Shown here: positions 1-12,800 of the stretch, in pieces
Position numbering within the stretch: position 1 is the first letter of the stretch
Layout: the number at the start of each line of letters is the position of its first letter
Origin: Ricordea florida
Taxonomy: Eukaryota; Cnidaria; Anthozoa; Corallimorpharia; Ricordeidae
Assembly (NCBI GenBank): GCA_949710005.1
Contig: OX453281.1
Span: forward strand, 19,647,561 to 19,711,560
Reading direction: 5' to 3'
DNA: 64,000 nucleotides
Program-made: the position numbers and the translations under genes
Notes under the pieces: generated by a model
What the model was told of the DNA's origin: nothing
Seen by the model: only the letters and a program-made list of their open reading frames with translations
The model's database searches: none

Positions 1-805
1 TTTGTATCATGTTAAGTTTCTCCTCAAGTGAACTCCTACATGTAGAGTGGGCGTCGTTCACATTTATCTCCTTTTTTTAGAACGTTAACCCTTCATTAGA
101 CTTTTTCAAAGTCCGTTTTCGTGTGGTCCGTTTGCACTTGTGTCCAAACGTCGACTCGTATGCAAGTCTAGCCCTTAAGGAGTTACAATTATACAATGTA
201 ATTATTTAAATATAGGAAAAAACCTCGCAACAAATTACTTAGGGAAACGCCTTAAATGGTGAGAAGGAATTTCCATTTTTGTTGAAATTCCCTCTCACCA
301 TTCAACGTGACAGCAATATATTTTTCTATCTCGATTCTATCCTGCACTAATGAGATGAAGTCGCTGAAAACGAACATAACATTTTTTAGAGCGTTGATAT
401 AAAGAAAGTATTTGCCTAGCATAATGAGGTGGTTGAGGGTCAATGGTGCTCAGTACAGGGACGAGTAATTCCAAATAATTCCTCTGCTTCGGAGAGAAGT
501 AAACTCGCGTTACTTACGCTAGAATACCAACTTTGGAACTTATACCAAAAGGAAGACGCTTGCGGGCAGCTAATAAACAAATGATGTATGTTTTAACTAT
601 CAGAGATGGTCAAAGCAAGTCTAGCCCTTGATCAAAGCAAATTTGTAGATAGGCGACATTTCGGCTTTTCGTTGTTTGCCGCTGTTGTTCGGCAGATTTA
701 CGAGAAGCCCGAACAAGCGGTTCTTCTAACAACCGCGTAATATACTTCTCAATTTGTTTTATCGTTTTTTTGATAGGTAGGTAACTACATTATTTGCTCT
801 TTTAG
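1..805. other. POLRMT intron, no feature recognised
   Basis: This is intronic sequence upstream of the first visible POLRMT exon. I found no exon-like coding segment for the residues expected before motif B, so the preceding exon lies outside the window. No long palindrome is evident. Confidence 0.5.
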
Positions 806-3800
806 GTAGCCAAACTAGTGGAGGCTGCTCGCTTGCGTGATGCTGCAGCGGGTAACGAAATCGCCAAAGATCTTGAAGGAAAAGTGAGCCGGAAGGTGGT
901 AAAACAGACTGTGATGACGATCGTCTATGGCGTCACGTTTGTCGGGGGCCGTTTGCAGATCGAGCGCCAGTTAAAGGACTTAGATATGGACGACAAGTCA
1001 GTATTTAAAGCATCCACGTACCTCGTTACTAAAGTGTTCGCCAGCATAGGAGAAATGTTCACAGCGGCAAGAGCGATTCAGGTAGGCTCCTGCTAGTTCC
1101 TGCATGCAAGCGCTCATTAGTTACAAGTATTGTGGGGATAGTTTCTAAAGAAACTGGTGCTGCGTCGGTGGGAAGTTGAAACACAAGAAAATGGGTGAAT
1201 CAAACGAGTTGATTAAGTAAGTTATACCACCGTAAGGTAAAAAGGAGGTGCTGACGTTTCGAGCGTTAGCCTTTCGTCGGAGGGCCAACGCTCGAAACGT
1301 CAGCACCTCCTTTTTACCTTACGGTGGTATAACTTACTTAATCAACTCGTTTGATTTACCCATTTGCTCATTAGTTACAGTCGAACTTCGGTGATGTGGT
1401 CTATTTGATTATCCGGTCTCAGGGATTACGAAGGCCGTGCGTCATGCGCGTATGGCGCATAAAGCTACGAAATGGCGCATTAAAAAAGAACTTACCGGGC
1501 CTGTGATGCGCCCAAGCTGCGAAACAGCTAGTAAAATAGACACTACTTTGTGAAAAGTTGCTCGGAGTTTCATGCGCTTTCGGTGTTTTCGCGTGCTTTG
1601 AATATATTTGCATCTGTTATTAACCTCAACTGTTTAAAGTTACCATGCCTCCGAAAAACTACAAGGAGAAAATAATTACGTAACCTTTGTTGAAAATGTT
1701 CCTGGCCCATTTAATTACCCTAATGGGACAAACGTTTTTATCAATGGCCCATAACTGTCCAATGACAGCTGGGGCCATAGGCTCATTTGCCTGTATTTCT
1801 TCCAAATCTCTGTGTACTAATGCAAATGTCGCAATCTGATTGGCTGAGCTGCTGCACACTATTAAACAATTAGATTATGAGCTCGAGATTTCTATCGCGT
1901 GACAGTTGACGAGAGCGCAGCCCGAGTCAACTATCACGCGATAGAAATCGAGAGCGAATAATCTAATTGTTTTAGTATAAATCTACTAGTTGTTCAAAAC
2001 TTTGTCTTTTCTGGAACAGCCTGGACCAATAAACTGTCTAAATCTTCTTCATGGACACTTCGAAAACGTGAAGAAGCGGCCGCCATTACGCTACTCACTA
2101 TCTATCACAGAATAGATAGTGGGTAGCGTAGCCAATATAAATCAGAGCGCGGCATTTGTGATAGAACGCTAGTAGATTTATAACATAGCTTTAGGAAAGA
2201 TCGCGCTATGATTTGCTACTGCGCACGATCCATTTGCCCATGGGTTGCATGGTGACGTGAGGTTGTGAAGTTGCGGAGTCTTATCTTATAAAAGAAATGG
2301 TAAACGCAGCAGCTGTGCAACCATCGAGCTATGGACGCACTTGGACGCACGAAATTTTTTTCCTGGTGATGGGCTCCTGGCCCATTTAATTACCCTAATG
2401 GCCCAAACTTTTTATAAATGGCCCATAACTTTCCAATGACAGCTGGGGCCATAAGCTCATTTGCCTGTATTTCTTCCTAATCCCTGCGATCTTGTTTCTC
2501 TGGTCCCGTGTTTTTTTTTGTTTTTTTGTTTTTTTTTTTGTTTGTTTGTTTTTTTTGTTTGTTGTTGTTTTTTGTTTGTTTGTTTTTTTTGTTTGTTTGT
2601 TTTTTTTGTTTGCTTTTTTTGTTTTTGTTTTTGTTTGTTTTGTTTTTTTTTTTTTGTTTGTTTGTTTTTTTTGGGTTTTGTTTTTTTTCAGAGGAATTAA
2701 TAAGATATGACGCTGGAACGACATAACAAGCACATTAATCCTTCTAAACGTGTGTTTAAATTCGGGGTTTAAATCTGTTTGCAAATGTGTTAAAACTTGG
2801 AGTTTACGATTTGTTTTAGTTCGCGAGGGCACGAGACAACTATTGTACACAAATATATGCGATATCAGCTGAATTCTGATTGGCTCAATTATTCTGTTGC
2901 TACGGTAATACCATGCTTGATTAATTTATCCACGTCGCTCAGTTTAGCCTGGAAACACGCAGTCGATCGTTTCAATTGATTTGTATTGGACGTAAGAATT
3001 TTAGTATTCTTTTGTTGACTTACAAGACACTACGTGGGTTAGCACCTCCTTGGTAACTAAATCTTCCCAAAATTTACGACCCAGTTAGGAGTTTACACTC
3101 TATGTCAAGAACCTTATGATCTTGACATAGATATGAACTATGAATAGAAAGCAGTGGATGACGAGCATTTCCTGTTTCCGCCTCCATAGCGTGGAACTGT
3201 CTACCAGATAATATCAGACAAGCTGAAGAGACAGACTCTTTTTAATGACTTTAAAAATGCGCCTTTTTAAGCAAGCTTTTTGTGCATGAATTCTTTTCAT
3301 TTTTCCCTGTGTTATTCAATTTTTTAAAAATTTTTCTGTTATTGTGTATTTTTTAAAATCTGTTTTGTAAATCGCTGTTGGGCTATTGCTTTTAGGCGCT
3401 ATATAAATTTCTTGTTATTGTTGCTATTGCTATTGTTGTTATTGTTGTTGATGTTGTTGCTGTTGTTGTTGTTATTGTTGTTATTGTGATTGTTGTTGTT
3501 ATATTGTCATTTATTTTCATAACTATTTTTTGTTTTCTCGTCAAGAACTGGTTCGCCTCGTCAGCCACACAGATCGCCCTGTCAGGTCACTATGTCGACT
3601 GGTACACCCCTCTTGGTCTTTACGTGAGTCAGCCGTACTCCAGAAAAGCCCCGACAAAAGTATTAAAAACCAAACTTCAGTGGATGCTCATAAAAGCCAA
3701 GGGTCTGCCGCACATTCCACCGGACTCCAGAAAACAACGTGGCGCCTTCCCGCCAAATTTCGTCCATTCTCTCGACTCCACGCATATGATGCTTACCGCG

Positions 3801-6800
3801 CTGTTTTGCCAGCGATCTGGCGCGACGTTTTCCTCGGTGCACGACAGCTTCTGGACTCACGCTGCTAATGTCGACGTCATGAATCAGGTGACTACACTGT
3901 CGTCTAATGAATTCAATAAGAAGCCTTAGCAAACTCGGAGATATGGTAGTATAGTGGTTAGCATGACGGACGTCTTAGTAGGAGGTCCGGAGATTGAGGC
4001 CTGGTGATCGCGATGTGTTGTTTCCTTTGACAAGAAACTTAACTCCACACTGTCTCTCTCCACCCAGGTGGATAAATGGGTACCAGCGATATAATGCTTG
4101 GGGTAACTGTGTTGGACTAGCATCTCATCCAGGGGAAGAAACAATGCTCTTGCGTCCCTCATACTTCAGAAACCGGGATTCTTGGTTCGGTTGCGCCTTT
4201 TCTTAAGCAAACAATCCGACGAAGGAGTTAGCGAAAAAATGAATTTGCTTTTCCCTAGTATCAACGCAGCAAGCTTACTTCATTTTGCTTCCATATTTCC
4301 AATTGTTGCCGTTCGGATTTCATCTCGAATTTCTGCGTTTACAATTTTTCCTTGCTGTTGTACAGTCGTGTCCTTTCAGGTTGTTATTTTGCAGATGACG
4401 ACAAGTATACTTACCAGGACTGTATTTTCACATGTGGTCTCTGTTCGTTCTTTAACGCTATTTTTTGGTGCCGTCGAAGTCGTCTTCGTTGTCTTGCTTT
4501 ACATACATACATACTTACTTACACACTTTTATTGGCTCGTCCCCAACGGGGCGTTTCAGAGTCAATTTTACATTAAACACGACATAAACGTTTTCCTAAG
4601 AACCCAACTGGCGGAAGGCAGACCAGTTGGCTATTTACAAGCGTGGCCGATTATATGAAGGATATGAAACTCGGGATTACCGTATTACATATCCAGGTAG
4701 TGGTCAGAACGAGAATCGAACCCGGGACCTTGACCAGATTATGAGTCCAGCGCCCTAACCACTCGGCCACGCTGCTTTGCTTAAGCTTCCTAATTGTGCT
4801 TCTTAATTTGCGTTTTTATAAGTTGATGCAAATACCGGAGGGATTCAAGAGCTTTTCAAAGCTCATACAAACTCGAATTGGATTTCTAATAAATTTATAA
4901 ATTCCTCTTCTGTTGTAAACAGTTTATGTAAACTGACACGAAACAGCCATCTCCGCTTCTTTTTTAAAATTAAGGCAAGAGGGTATGACGTCATAGTCAT
5001 GTTAACATAGCCCGCTAACAAAATGGTAGCGGACCAATTAGAGCGCGCTTTATATCAGTTTCATTTTATAAACCAAACGCAAGATATCTTTACACTTCCA
5101 GCTAATTTTTATACTTCTGCGCGGAAGAAGTTTTAGAACGTTTAGGGCAGTTCTTCTGAAATCATTAATTAACCCACATCCTGAGTGGGGCATACTTTGT
5201 GATCCCTTGATATTGATTTCGTCATTAAAATCGGTATCAAGCCGTTTTTAAATATTAGGCAACCGTTATGGCTTTGAAGGTTAAGCCAATGTAAAATTTG
5301 CAACGTTTTCTTAATTTTACATTGTGTGTTGTACTGCAGATTTGTCGCGAGCAGTTTCTGGCACTTCATAGTGAGCCCGTATTGCAGGAACTGCAGGAAC
5401 ATTTTCAAAAGAATTACTCGGATCTGAAGTAAGCTTGGTGATGTGTCATTGTTTGCTAGATCAAGTTATAGCATTTATTACATCCATTTTAAAATCGCAG
5501 GTGTTCCCTGCATTTTGATTGGCCCATGGCAGTGTGATTTATTCACGAATCGCACTATCTCGGGTTCTAAATCGCATCATATTTTTTCAGCCAATGAGAA
5601 TAAACTGAATTGAAATGTAAAAAGCGTTTTTGGTTCCTCATTTTTCTAAAAACCAGCCACAAGATCAATAAAATATTGTCAGTTAACTAACAGAAATCCT
5701 GTAATAGGACTATTTAATTGTGCGATTTCAAAACTGGATGTAATAAAGTGGTAATTGAACTTCGTGTCGTGCAATTTTGGTCTGAACTCATACTTGTGAT
5801 TTCAAATCTAACTCGCGCTGCGCGCTCGTTCGATATTTGAAATCACGCGTATGATTTCAGACCAAACTGCATTCCACTCAATTCAATTGCCATGATTAAT
5901 CACTCGACATGTTCAGTTCATCGGTGTTACTTGGTACCCACAGTAAGATTAGTTTCAGGTAGCGCAAGAAATTCGCTCTATTAATACTCTATAGAGAGAT
6001 CAAAGGCTCCTTCGAGCTACCTCATGGTCTGTGGTAATTATTCCATGAAGTGCTGTCCTTTCCCCAGACCATAAAGCGTTCATTCCGAATAGTTCGTTTT
6101 GTGCACTCTTGCTACGACTGATCGATTACTCGTCGTCCAAATTGGAGACATCGTCACGTTCAAGACTTTAAAACCCATTTCTCTCCACTCGAGCATTCTT
6201 GAACACATTTCCTGTTTGTGTATTTTGATCAAAGATGGAGCAAAAGGAACGAAAACCCGCCTTGACTGGCAATCTTTGCGTCGGGCTAGACTGACAACAG
6301 ACGCAATTTTTGTAAACATGTTCTGCCGCTTTGTCTCACCCCCTCCCCCCCCCCACATATGTGAACATAAAACAATTGCACGACTTTGTGGACAAAACCA
6401 AACCTAGCAGGGGAGTCAGGGGAGAACCTGTTTAATTCACATTTAATGCGGATTTAATGCATAAATTAATTGTCTAACGGGAATGGAGTGACCAATCCAA
6501 CCATCACTATACCTCATGGTATGACGTACCTACCATGAGGTAAAAATTGGTACGAGGAAAACTCGCCGGAATTGTTTCGAAACGGTAGAAAGCCATATTT
6601 ATCTGCGTCTAAAAAGCGCAAAAGGCATTGTACACTATCAGAAACTCATGAGATTTGAAACGTGTAACGCGCGTTCACATCTTTTCCAGATTCAATATTT
6701 CATAATCACCATGTTATTCGGAAACTGGTTGCCTCAATCTTTGAGCTTGTTTGCTCTGCCTCTCTTCCATGGCGCGTCGTAAACAACTTTCATTTGCAAC

Positions 6801-9800
6801 AACGACGTGTCCGCCATGTTTTGAGCAGTATTTCCCAGGAACTACGTCATAACAACTGAAGCCAGTTTGATTAGGTTCATGTTACTTTCCCAATATGATA
6901 GTTGGTGGATTGAACGTGGACAAGCTGTGGTCTGAGGCATTCACTGGTACTTACTTGTTTCAAGTCTAATGGGTTTTTGACGTCATATAATTACCCCCTT
7001 AAGTCCAGGTGGATAGTTGTGGTCGTATACCGTGCCATGAAGTGTCGAGGTATATTTACAGCACTATCCAACCAACCCGATAAGTAATGGTAGTGGTTGT
7101 TTCAGTGTTTACGAAGTCTTTGAAATAGAAATTGAAATGTCCCTTGTTCAGAGACTGTCGAGAGGCCACTTTACTCCCGTCACCTAGGGTAGGGTACAAA
7201 CTAGATTGTTTCTAGGTTTGTTCTGTGGCGAGTATTAATTGTGACTTTTAAATTGTCTTTTCCTCTTTTCCCCGCCTCGAATAGCCCTCGCTAATTGCGG
7301 GCAAAAGTTTTGTAATGTTAGAATTTTCGCTTAGATCTAATAAAGACGGTTGGGTATTCCGAGTTGTGAGATCCAATCAAAATGCGCGAAAATTTCCATC
7401 CGCTGATTTGTTTTCTGAAGTAGAAATGTGAATGACATAAAGACAGTATCACCATAATCAGTTATTAAGGGGTATAGGGGATGTTATTGCAACGGTTTCT
7501 CTGTAAGCTTGCTTTTTATTAGTGATTTAGGGAAGGGCCACAGATTTATCAGTTTTAACTGTAAAGTGTTATTCTTCTTAAAGAAAGTTTTCTTTTCTTT
7601 TTTTCTTCTTTTTCTTTTTTTTTCTTCTTTTTTTCTTTTTTTTTCTTCTTTTTTTCTTCTTTTTTTTCTTTACGTTTCTGTTTTTTGTTCCTTTTTTCTC
7701 CTTTTTCTTTCTTTTCTTTTTCTTTTTTTCTTTTTTTTTTCTCACGGTAGACGGTCAATTCAAACCCTTTTAATCAGTTTGCAGTTGTGTGGGCAGTGTA
7801 GTACATGTACGAAGAAGCTTGTTATTTATCCTGATTTTTTTCTCGCAGACTCGCACGTCCTCTTAAGCTCAAGGAAACAGGAGAAGAAAGAACGCATGTC
7901 TGTTTTGAAGGACTGCCTGAACCAGGTAACGTACATTACAGTATGCAATATGTACCTGTTTTGATCGCGTTAGGAACTGTTTTGCAGAATAATGTGATTT
8001 TAGCCTTTTCATCTGTTAAACAAATCTTTTTGCGAAAAAAATGAATATAGTATATTTTGAGCTTTATGAAAGATGTATTTTTTGGTTACTGCATATGAAA
8101 AATTAATGATGCAGGAGCCAATATATAGAGGATATTACACGGTGGCGCGAAGATATGAATTTTATTTTCGGGTGGCAAAACAATATTTTACGAACGAGCG
8201 CAGCGAGTGAGTAAAGTATTGTTTTTGCCACGAGAAAATAAAATTCATATCTTCAAGCCGCCGTGTAATGCTCTTTTTATTATATAGACAAAAAGAATTC
8301 TTCGTGGGCGCGTGACGTCACAAAATTATGCAGATTATCTGGCGGCCATGTTGGTGCACAGGTCACGTAATTCATTTCGAAGTCCAGACCTATGTAGTTT
8401 GTAATATTGCTATGGATTCCGAAACATCAAGTTCTTTAGAAGACCTGAGCGTTGTGGAGAAAGATTACCAAGTGCTTTCAGAGTATTATAGAAGTCTCGA
8501 ACCTCATGTTAAGCGAAGATATCTGCTGAAAACATCTGCTGTAGGAGTAGATCCGGCTACTCTCTTGGACGAACAATGTGACGCGGACTGTATTCCCCCT
8601 GTAGAATCCATGGATCTGGTAAGCTACCTTGTCCTCACAACAAGCTACTACACGAAAGAACAGTTTAAAGCATATAAAAGCCTTCAGGCTTATAACCAGA
8701 TGGTTTCAGGGTTTGTAACCAATGTTCGTGGCCGTATCGTGAAGGATAATTACGTGGTTCTGGCTAGCGTGCGCCATTCACAGCGGATGAACGATGCTTT
8801 GGTTTCAGTCTGGCTGATAACCAGCATTGATGGCACAATTTTATCTTCCCACTGCCTTGGGTGCAAGGCCGGCCTTTCAGAGTCCTGCTCCCACATAGCT
8901 AGTGTTTTGTTTTACCTAGAGGCTTACACTCGAATCAACGATAAGCTGTCTTGTACCCAAGTCAAGTGCGCTTGGCTTTTGCCGTCATTTGTGAAAGAAG
9001 TTCCGTATGCCAAAATTGCCGATATAAATTTAACTTCCGCCAGAAAAATGAAAGCAGACCTCGACAAAAGCATCGATAGCTTATCACTCGGAGATCATGG
9101 AGCATCAGAGATGCCATCTTTTCAAGCTCGAGATTCTCAAGGGGGAACCCCAACACCAACACGTAGTGAAATGGATTTATTTTACTCTGAACTCAGCAAG
9201 TGTGAGACCAAAGCTGTTGCACTGTCCCTGATTAAGCCCCACGCAGAAGCGTTTGTCAAGAAAAGCCGCAACGTTCCAACAGTTTCGGATTTTTTTGATA
9301 GAAAATATTTGGCTTTTTCGTACCCAGACTTACTTACAGCTTGCAGCAAGGTTAAAATTCAGTTGTCGGAAAGTGACATGCTGCAAATTGAACAAGACAC
9401 AAGGTCACAAGCCAAAGGTTCAGGTTTCTTTAAACATAGAGCTGGACGCATTGGTGCATCTTTGAGTGGTGCAGTATGTCATACTAATCCAGCCCTTCCC
9501 TCACAGTCTCTCATCAAGTCCATCTGTTACCCGCATCTCTTTAAAGTAACTACTAAGGCAGTACTTCATGGCTGTCAACATGAGAAAGATGCCATTTTGC
9601 ATTATGAAACTGAAATGAAAAAGAATCACAGAGATTTTCAAGTAAAAGACTGTGGTACTTTTATCAACAGAGACTATCAATTCCTACATGCAACACCTGA
9701 TTTTTTGTGTTCATGTTCATGCTGTGGAGAAGGTTGTGGGGAGGTTAAGTGCCCAATATGCATTGAAGGTTCTGATTTTGAATCCTATCTTTCAATGAAA

Positions 9801-12800
9801 GCAACATGTTTGGAAAAGGTGAATGGAGTGTATAGACTTAAAAGAAAACACAATTACTACTACCAAGTACAACAGCAACTCTTCTCTGCAAATAAAGACC
9901 TTGGGTATTGTGACTTTGTAGTCTGTGCTGTTTGTAATGAGAAAGATACTGCCATTGTTCAGGAGCGAATATACAAAGACCACAAACACTGGGATGACTG
10001 CCTCCCTAAACTTATCACATTTTGGAAAACTTGTATTTTACCAGAAGTTCTTGGACGATGGTATACCAGGAGAATAACTAGTCCAGAAGGTCCTAGCACT
10101 TCAAACTTAAACTCAATTTGCTTTTGCAGAATGGACAAACAAGACACTACAGCAACATGTGCTAACCCTGCTTGCCTGTATGTTACTTTCCATCACTCTT
10201 GCCTGGCCATTTCGACTTCTATTCCGCCCACATGGTACTGCCCACTCTGTCGAAAGCTACCTCAGTTCCAGAAAAAAAAAGGAAAACCAAAGAATGTATC
10301 TGCCCCAGCAGAAGCCCTTAGCCTTTCTCATATATGTGTTTGCAAGGCCAAAGCAGAGAGTAATGCCAAGCTTCTGGAATGCCACAATGTCAGTTGTTCC
10401 AATGGAAAGTTTTTCCATCTGGGTTGTTTAAACTATAAACGGTTGCCTAACAACAGCAAATCCACATGGCAATGTCCAGCCTGTCGAGGATCTACAGCAC
10501 AATTTTCCAGCCACTGGGTGCCCAATCTTGGTCTTCCTCCCACACCCCCTACCCAGGGGTCACCTGGTGCAATTCCCAGACCCCCTACTCAGGCTTCACT
10601 TGTTGAACCTTGCATACCCACCCCTACCCAGGGCTCACTTGGTGTACCTTCTTCCCTCCTTATCCAGAAGGCAGTCCCTGTCATACCCCTTGCCCAAGGT
10701 GCACTACCTACAGTCCATCATGCTCCAACTAACACCAGAATTTATAGAACCCCTCATCCACACTTTAAGGACCTTCTTGGAGAGCTTGATAGTAATGACT
10801 ATAATGTGATACTCTCTATAAATGGATGGCTACACTGTTCAATAATTCAACAGGCTCATGTACTGTTACAAGAAGTAAATCCTATGATAGAGGGTTTTCA
10901 GAGACCAACACTTGGACCAATTAGAAATTTCACAATCATGACAGGTGAATTTATTCAGATACTTCATACAGGTAACCAGCACTGGGTCTGTGTGAGCTCG
11001 GTGGGTTGCTTGCCTGGCATGGTTAATCTTTATGATAGTTTATTCCATGATATCATTGAGACAGAGGTGGAAGAGCAAGTAAAGAGCATGATGGCTGGTG
11101 CCTATAAAGGTCTTCAGAATGTCCCTGTTCAACAGCAAAACAATGGTAGTGACTGTGGGGTATTTGCCATTGCATTTGCTACCTGCCTAGTGTATGGTAT
11201 CAAACCAGAAGATGTGGATTTTGATATTAGAAAAATGCGTCCACATCTGCTTAGTTGCTTCAAAAATAAGAAAATGTCACTTTTTCCAACAATAATTTAA
11301 GTGCACACATATGATAAACATAATATGAATGCAATGAATCAAGCTTAAAATTTTTTGGTATCATAATGAATTTAATTATTTTAATCATTAATTATTTTCT
11401 GATTAGAATTGAAATGAATTGCAGTAGACTGTAAATGTTTGTCTTGGAAAAAGTTTCACCAGGTTCAGGATTTCAAGAAATGGTATTTATGTAGCTGAAC
11501 CTTTCTGAGGGGACATGCCACCATACCCCCAGAGACTCAAGCCCTTCAATGGTGCTAGTGTCATGTCTGTTGACATCAATAACAACTCTGGCTAGTTCTA
11601 AATGGGAACAGCAACTTATTTAGAATCTTACTGGAAACCCTGATGGTTTAAATTAGGTTTTTCCACTATCAGAGATGTCAGCAACCTGTGAAATACATAT
11701 TGTTTACGTTCAATACGTGTCAGTAATTAAAGATTAAAGTTGTTTTCAGGCTTAATTTTACAGCTGCTTAAGTTGTGTACATAACTGCGATGATCAATTA
11801 ATGTCATTACATATTACTCCGCAGTTCAAATATATGGTCTTTCATATATTCATTTGCATCATTCTTTTCCATCTACAGGTATGTTATGAACTCACAATAT
11901 GACCAGCTCCCAGTAGGCTTGATAGATCAGTTGGTAGAGCACTGCTCCGGTATCGCAGAGGTCATGGGTTTGAATCCCGTTCAGGCCCGAGTTTTTTTTT
12001 TCAGGCTTAAATTTTACGGCTGCTTAAGTTGTGTACATAACTGCGATGATCAATTAATGTCATTACATAAAGATAAACAGTAAAGATTCACATAATCAAC
12101 TTTGCCTTATATTCAGTAGAATGATCAATGTTGTTAATTTTGTGACTAATCAAAAGGAATAATTGGTGGGCATAGATTGATCAGTGCAGAACAAACCCTA
12201 ATAATGCGATCAATCATAGGAACTCTGCTATCCACCGTGCCTGAAGGGTTACATTTAAGCAGATCTATGGGGAGTGTTCCTTGTAAAATAGTATATTTCC
12301 TCCGTAACAGGCCAATAACCCTCTCCACATGGATTCTCACATTAGCAATCCCTCTTGTGCGTTCCACATCTATAGGATCCAGCTGGGACTTTCCTTTCGT
12401 AAAGGCAGGAATTACAAGACTTGCTTGCTTGTACATCACACTGTCATGGATAGTAAATCCCCTGTCGGCCATAACCATGTCTCCAGGGAGAAGCTTTTCA
12501 AGTATTCCACAATTTTCTGTGAGATACTTATCTGAGGTGCGACCACCCCATGCTTCAGATACAAAAGAAATGGTTCCTTGAGGGGTTATACCAATAAGCA
12601 CCTTGATGGTGTTGTGGTGTTTGTAGTTAGAAAATGTTTGAGCCCTTGCTAGAAGGTTGCTTGGTCGATCAATAAAAATCTCAAAACAATCTAAAATAAC
12701 TGTTGTCCTTTTCCCAAAGGAATACTGGAAGCATTGTGGCATGGTAGCCCACAAACTCTCCCGGTCTGGCCAGGAAATAAGTGGGCTCAAACGAGCGTCC

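Noticed and set aside
2395-2850. Lys/Thr-rich 151-aa minus frame and three Phe/Cys-rich plus frames
   Set aside because: They translate a T-rich low-complexity tract and have no domain.
7509-7964. 151-aa plus frame over the POLRMT fourth-exon area
   Set aside because: It is in a different frame from the POLRMT exon and mostly translates the polypyrimidine tract.
8328-8411. ATG 8328 as the start of the YqaJ protein
   Set aside because: It is possible, but this stretch holds the promoter-like motif shared with the transposase gene. ATG 8412 has better context.
11917-11988. tRNA-Thr(GGT)-like sequence as a real tRNA gene
   Set aside because: It folds roughly, but has an anticodon-stem mismatch and is joined to a SINE tail present in multiple copies.
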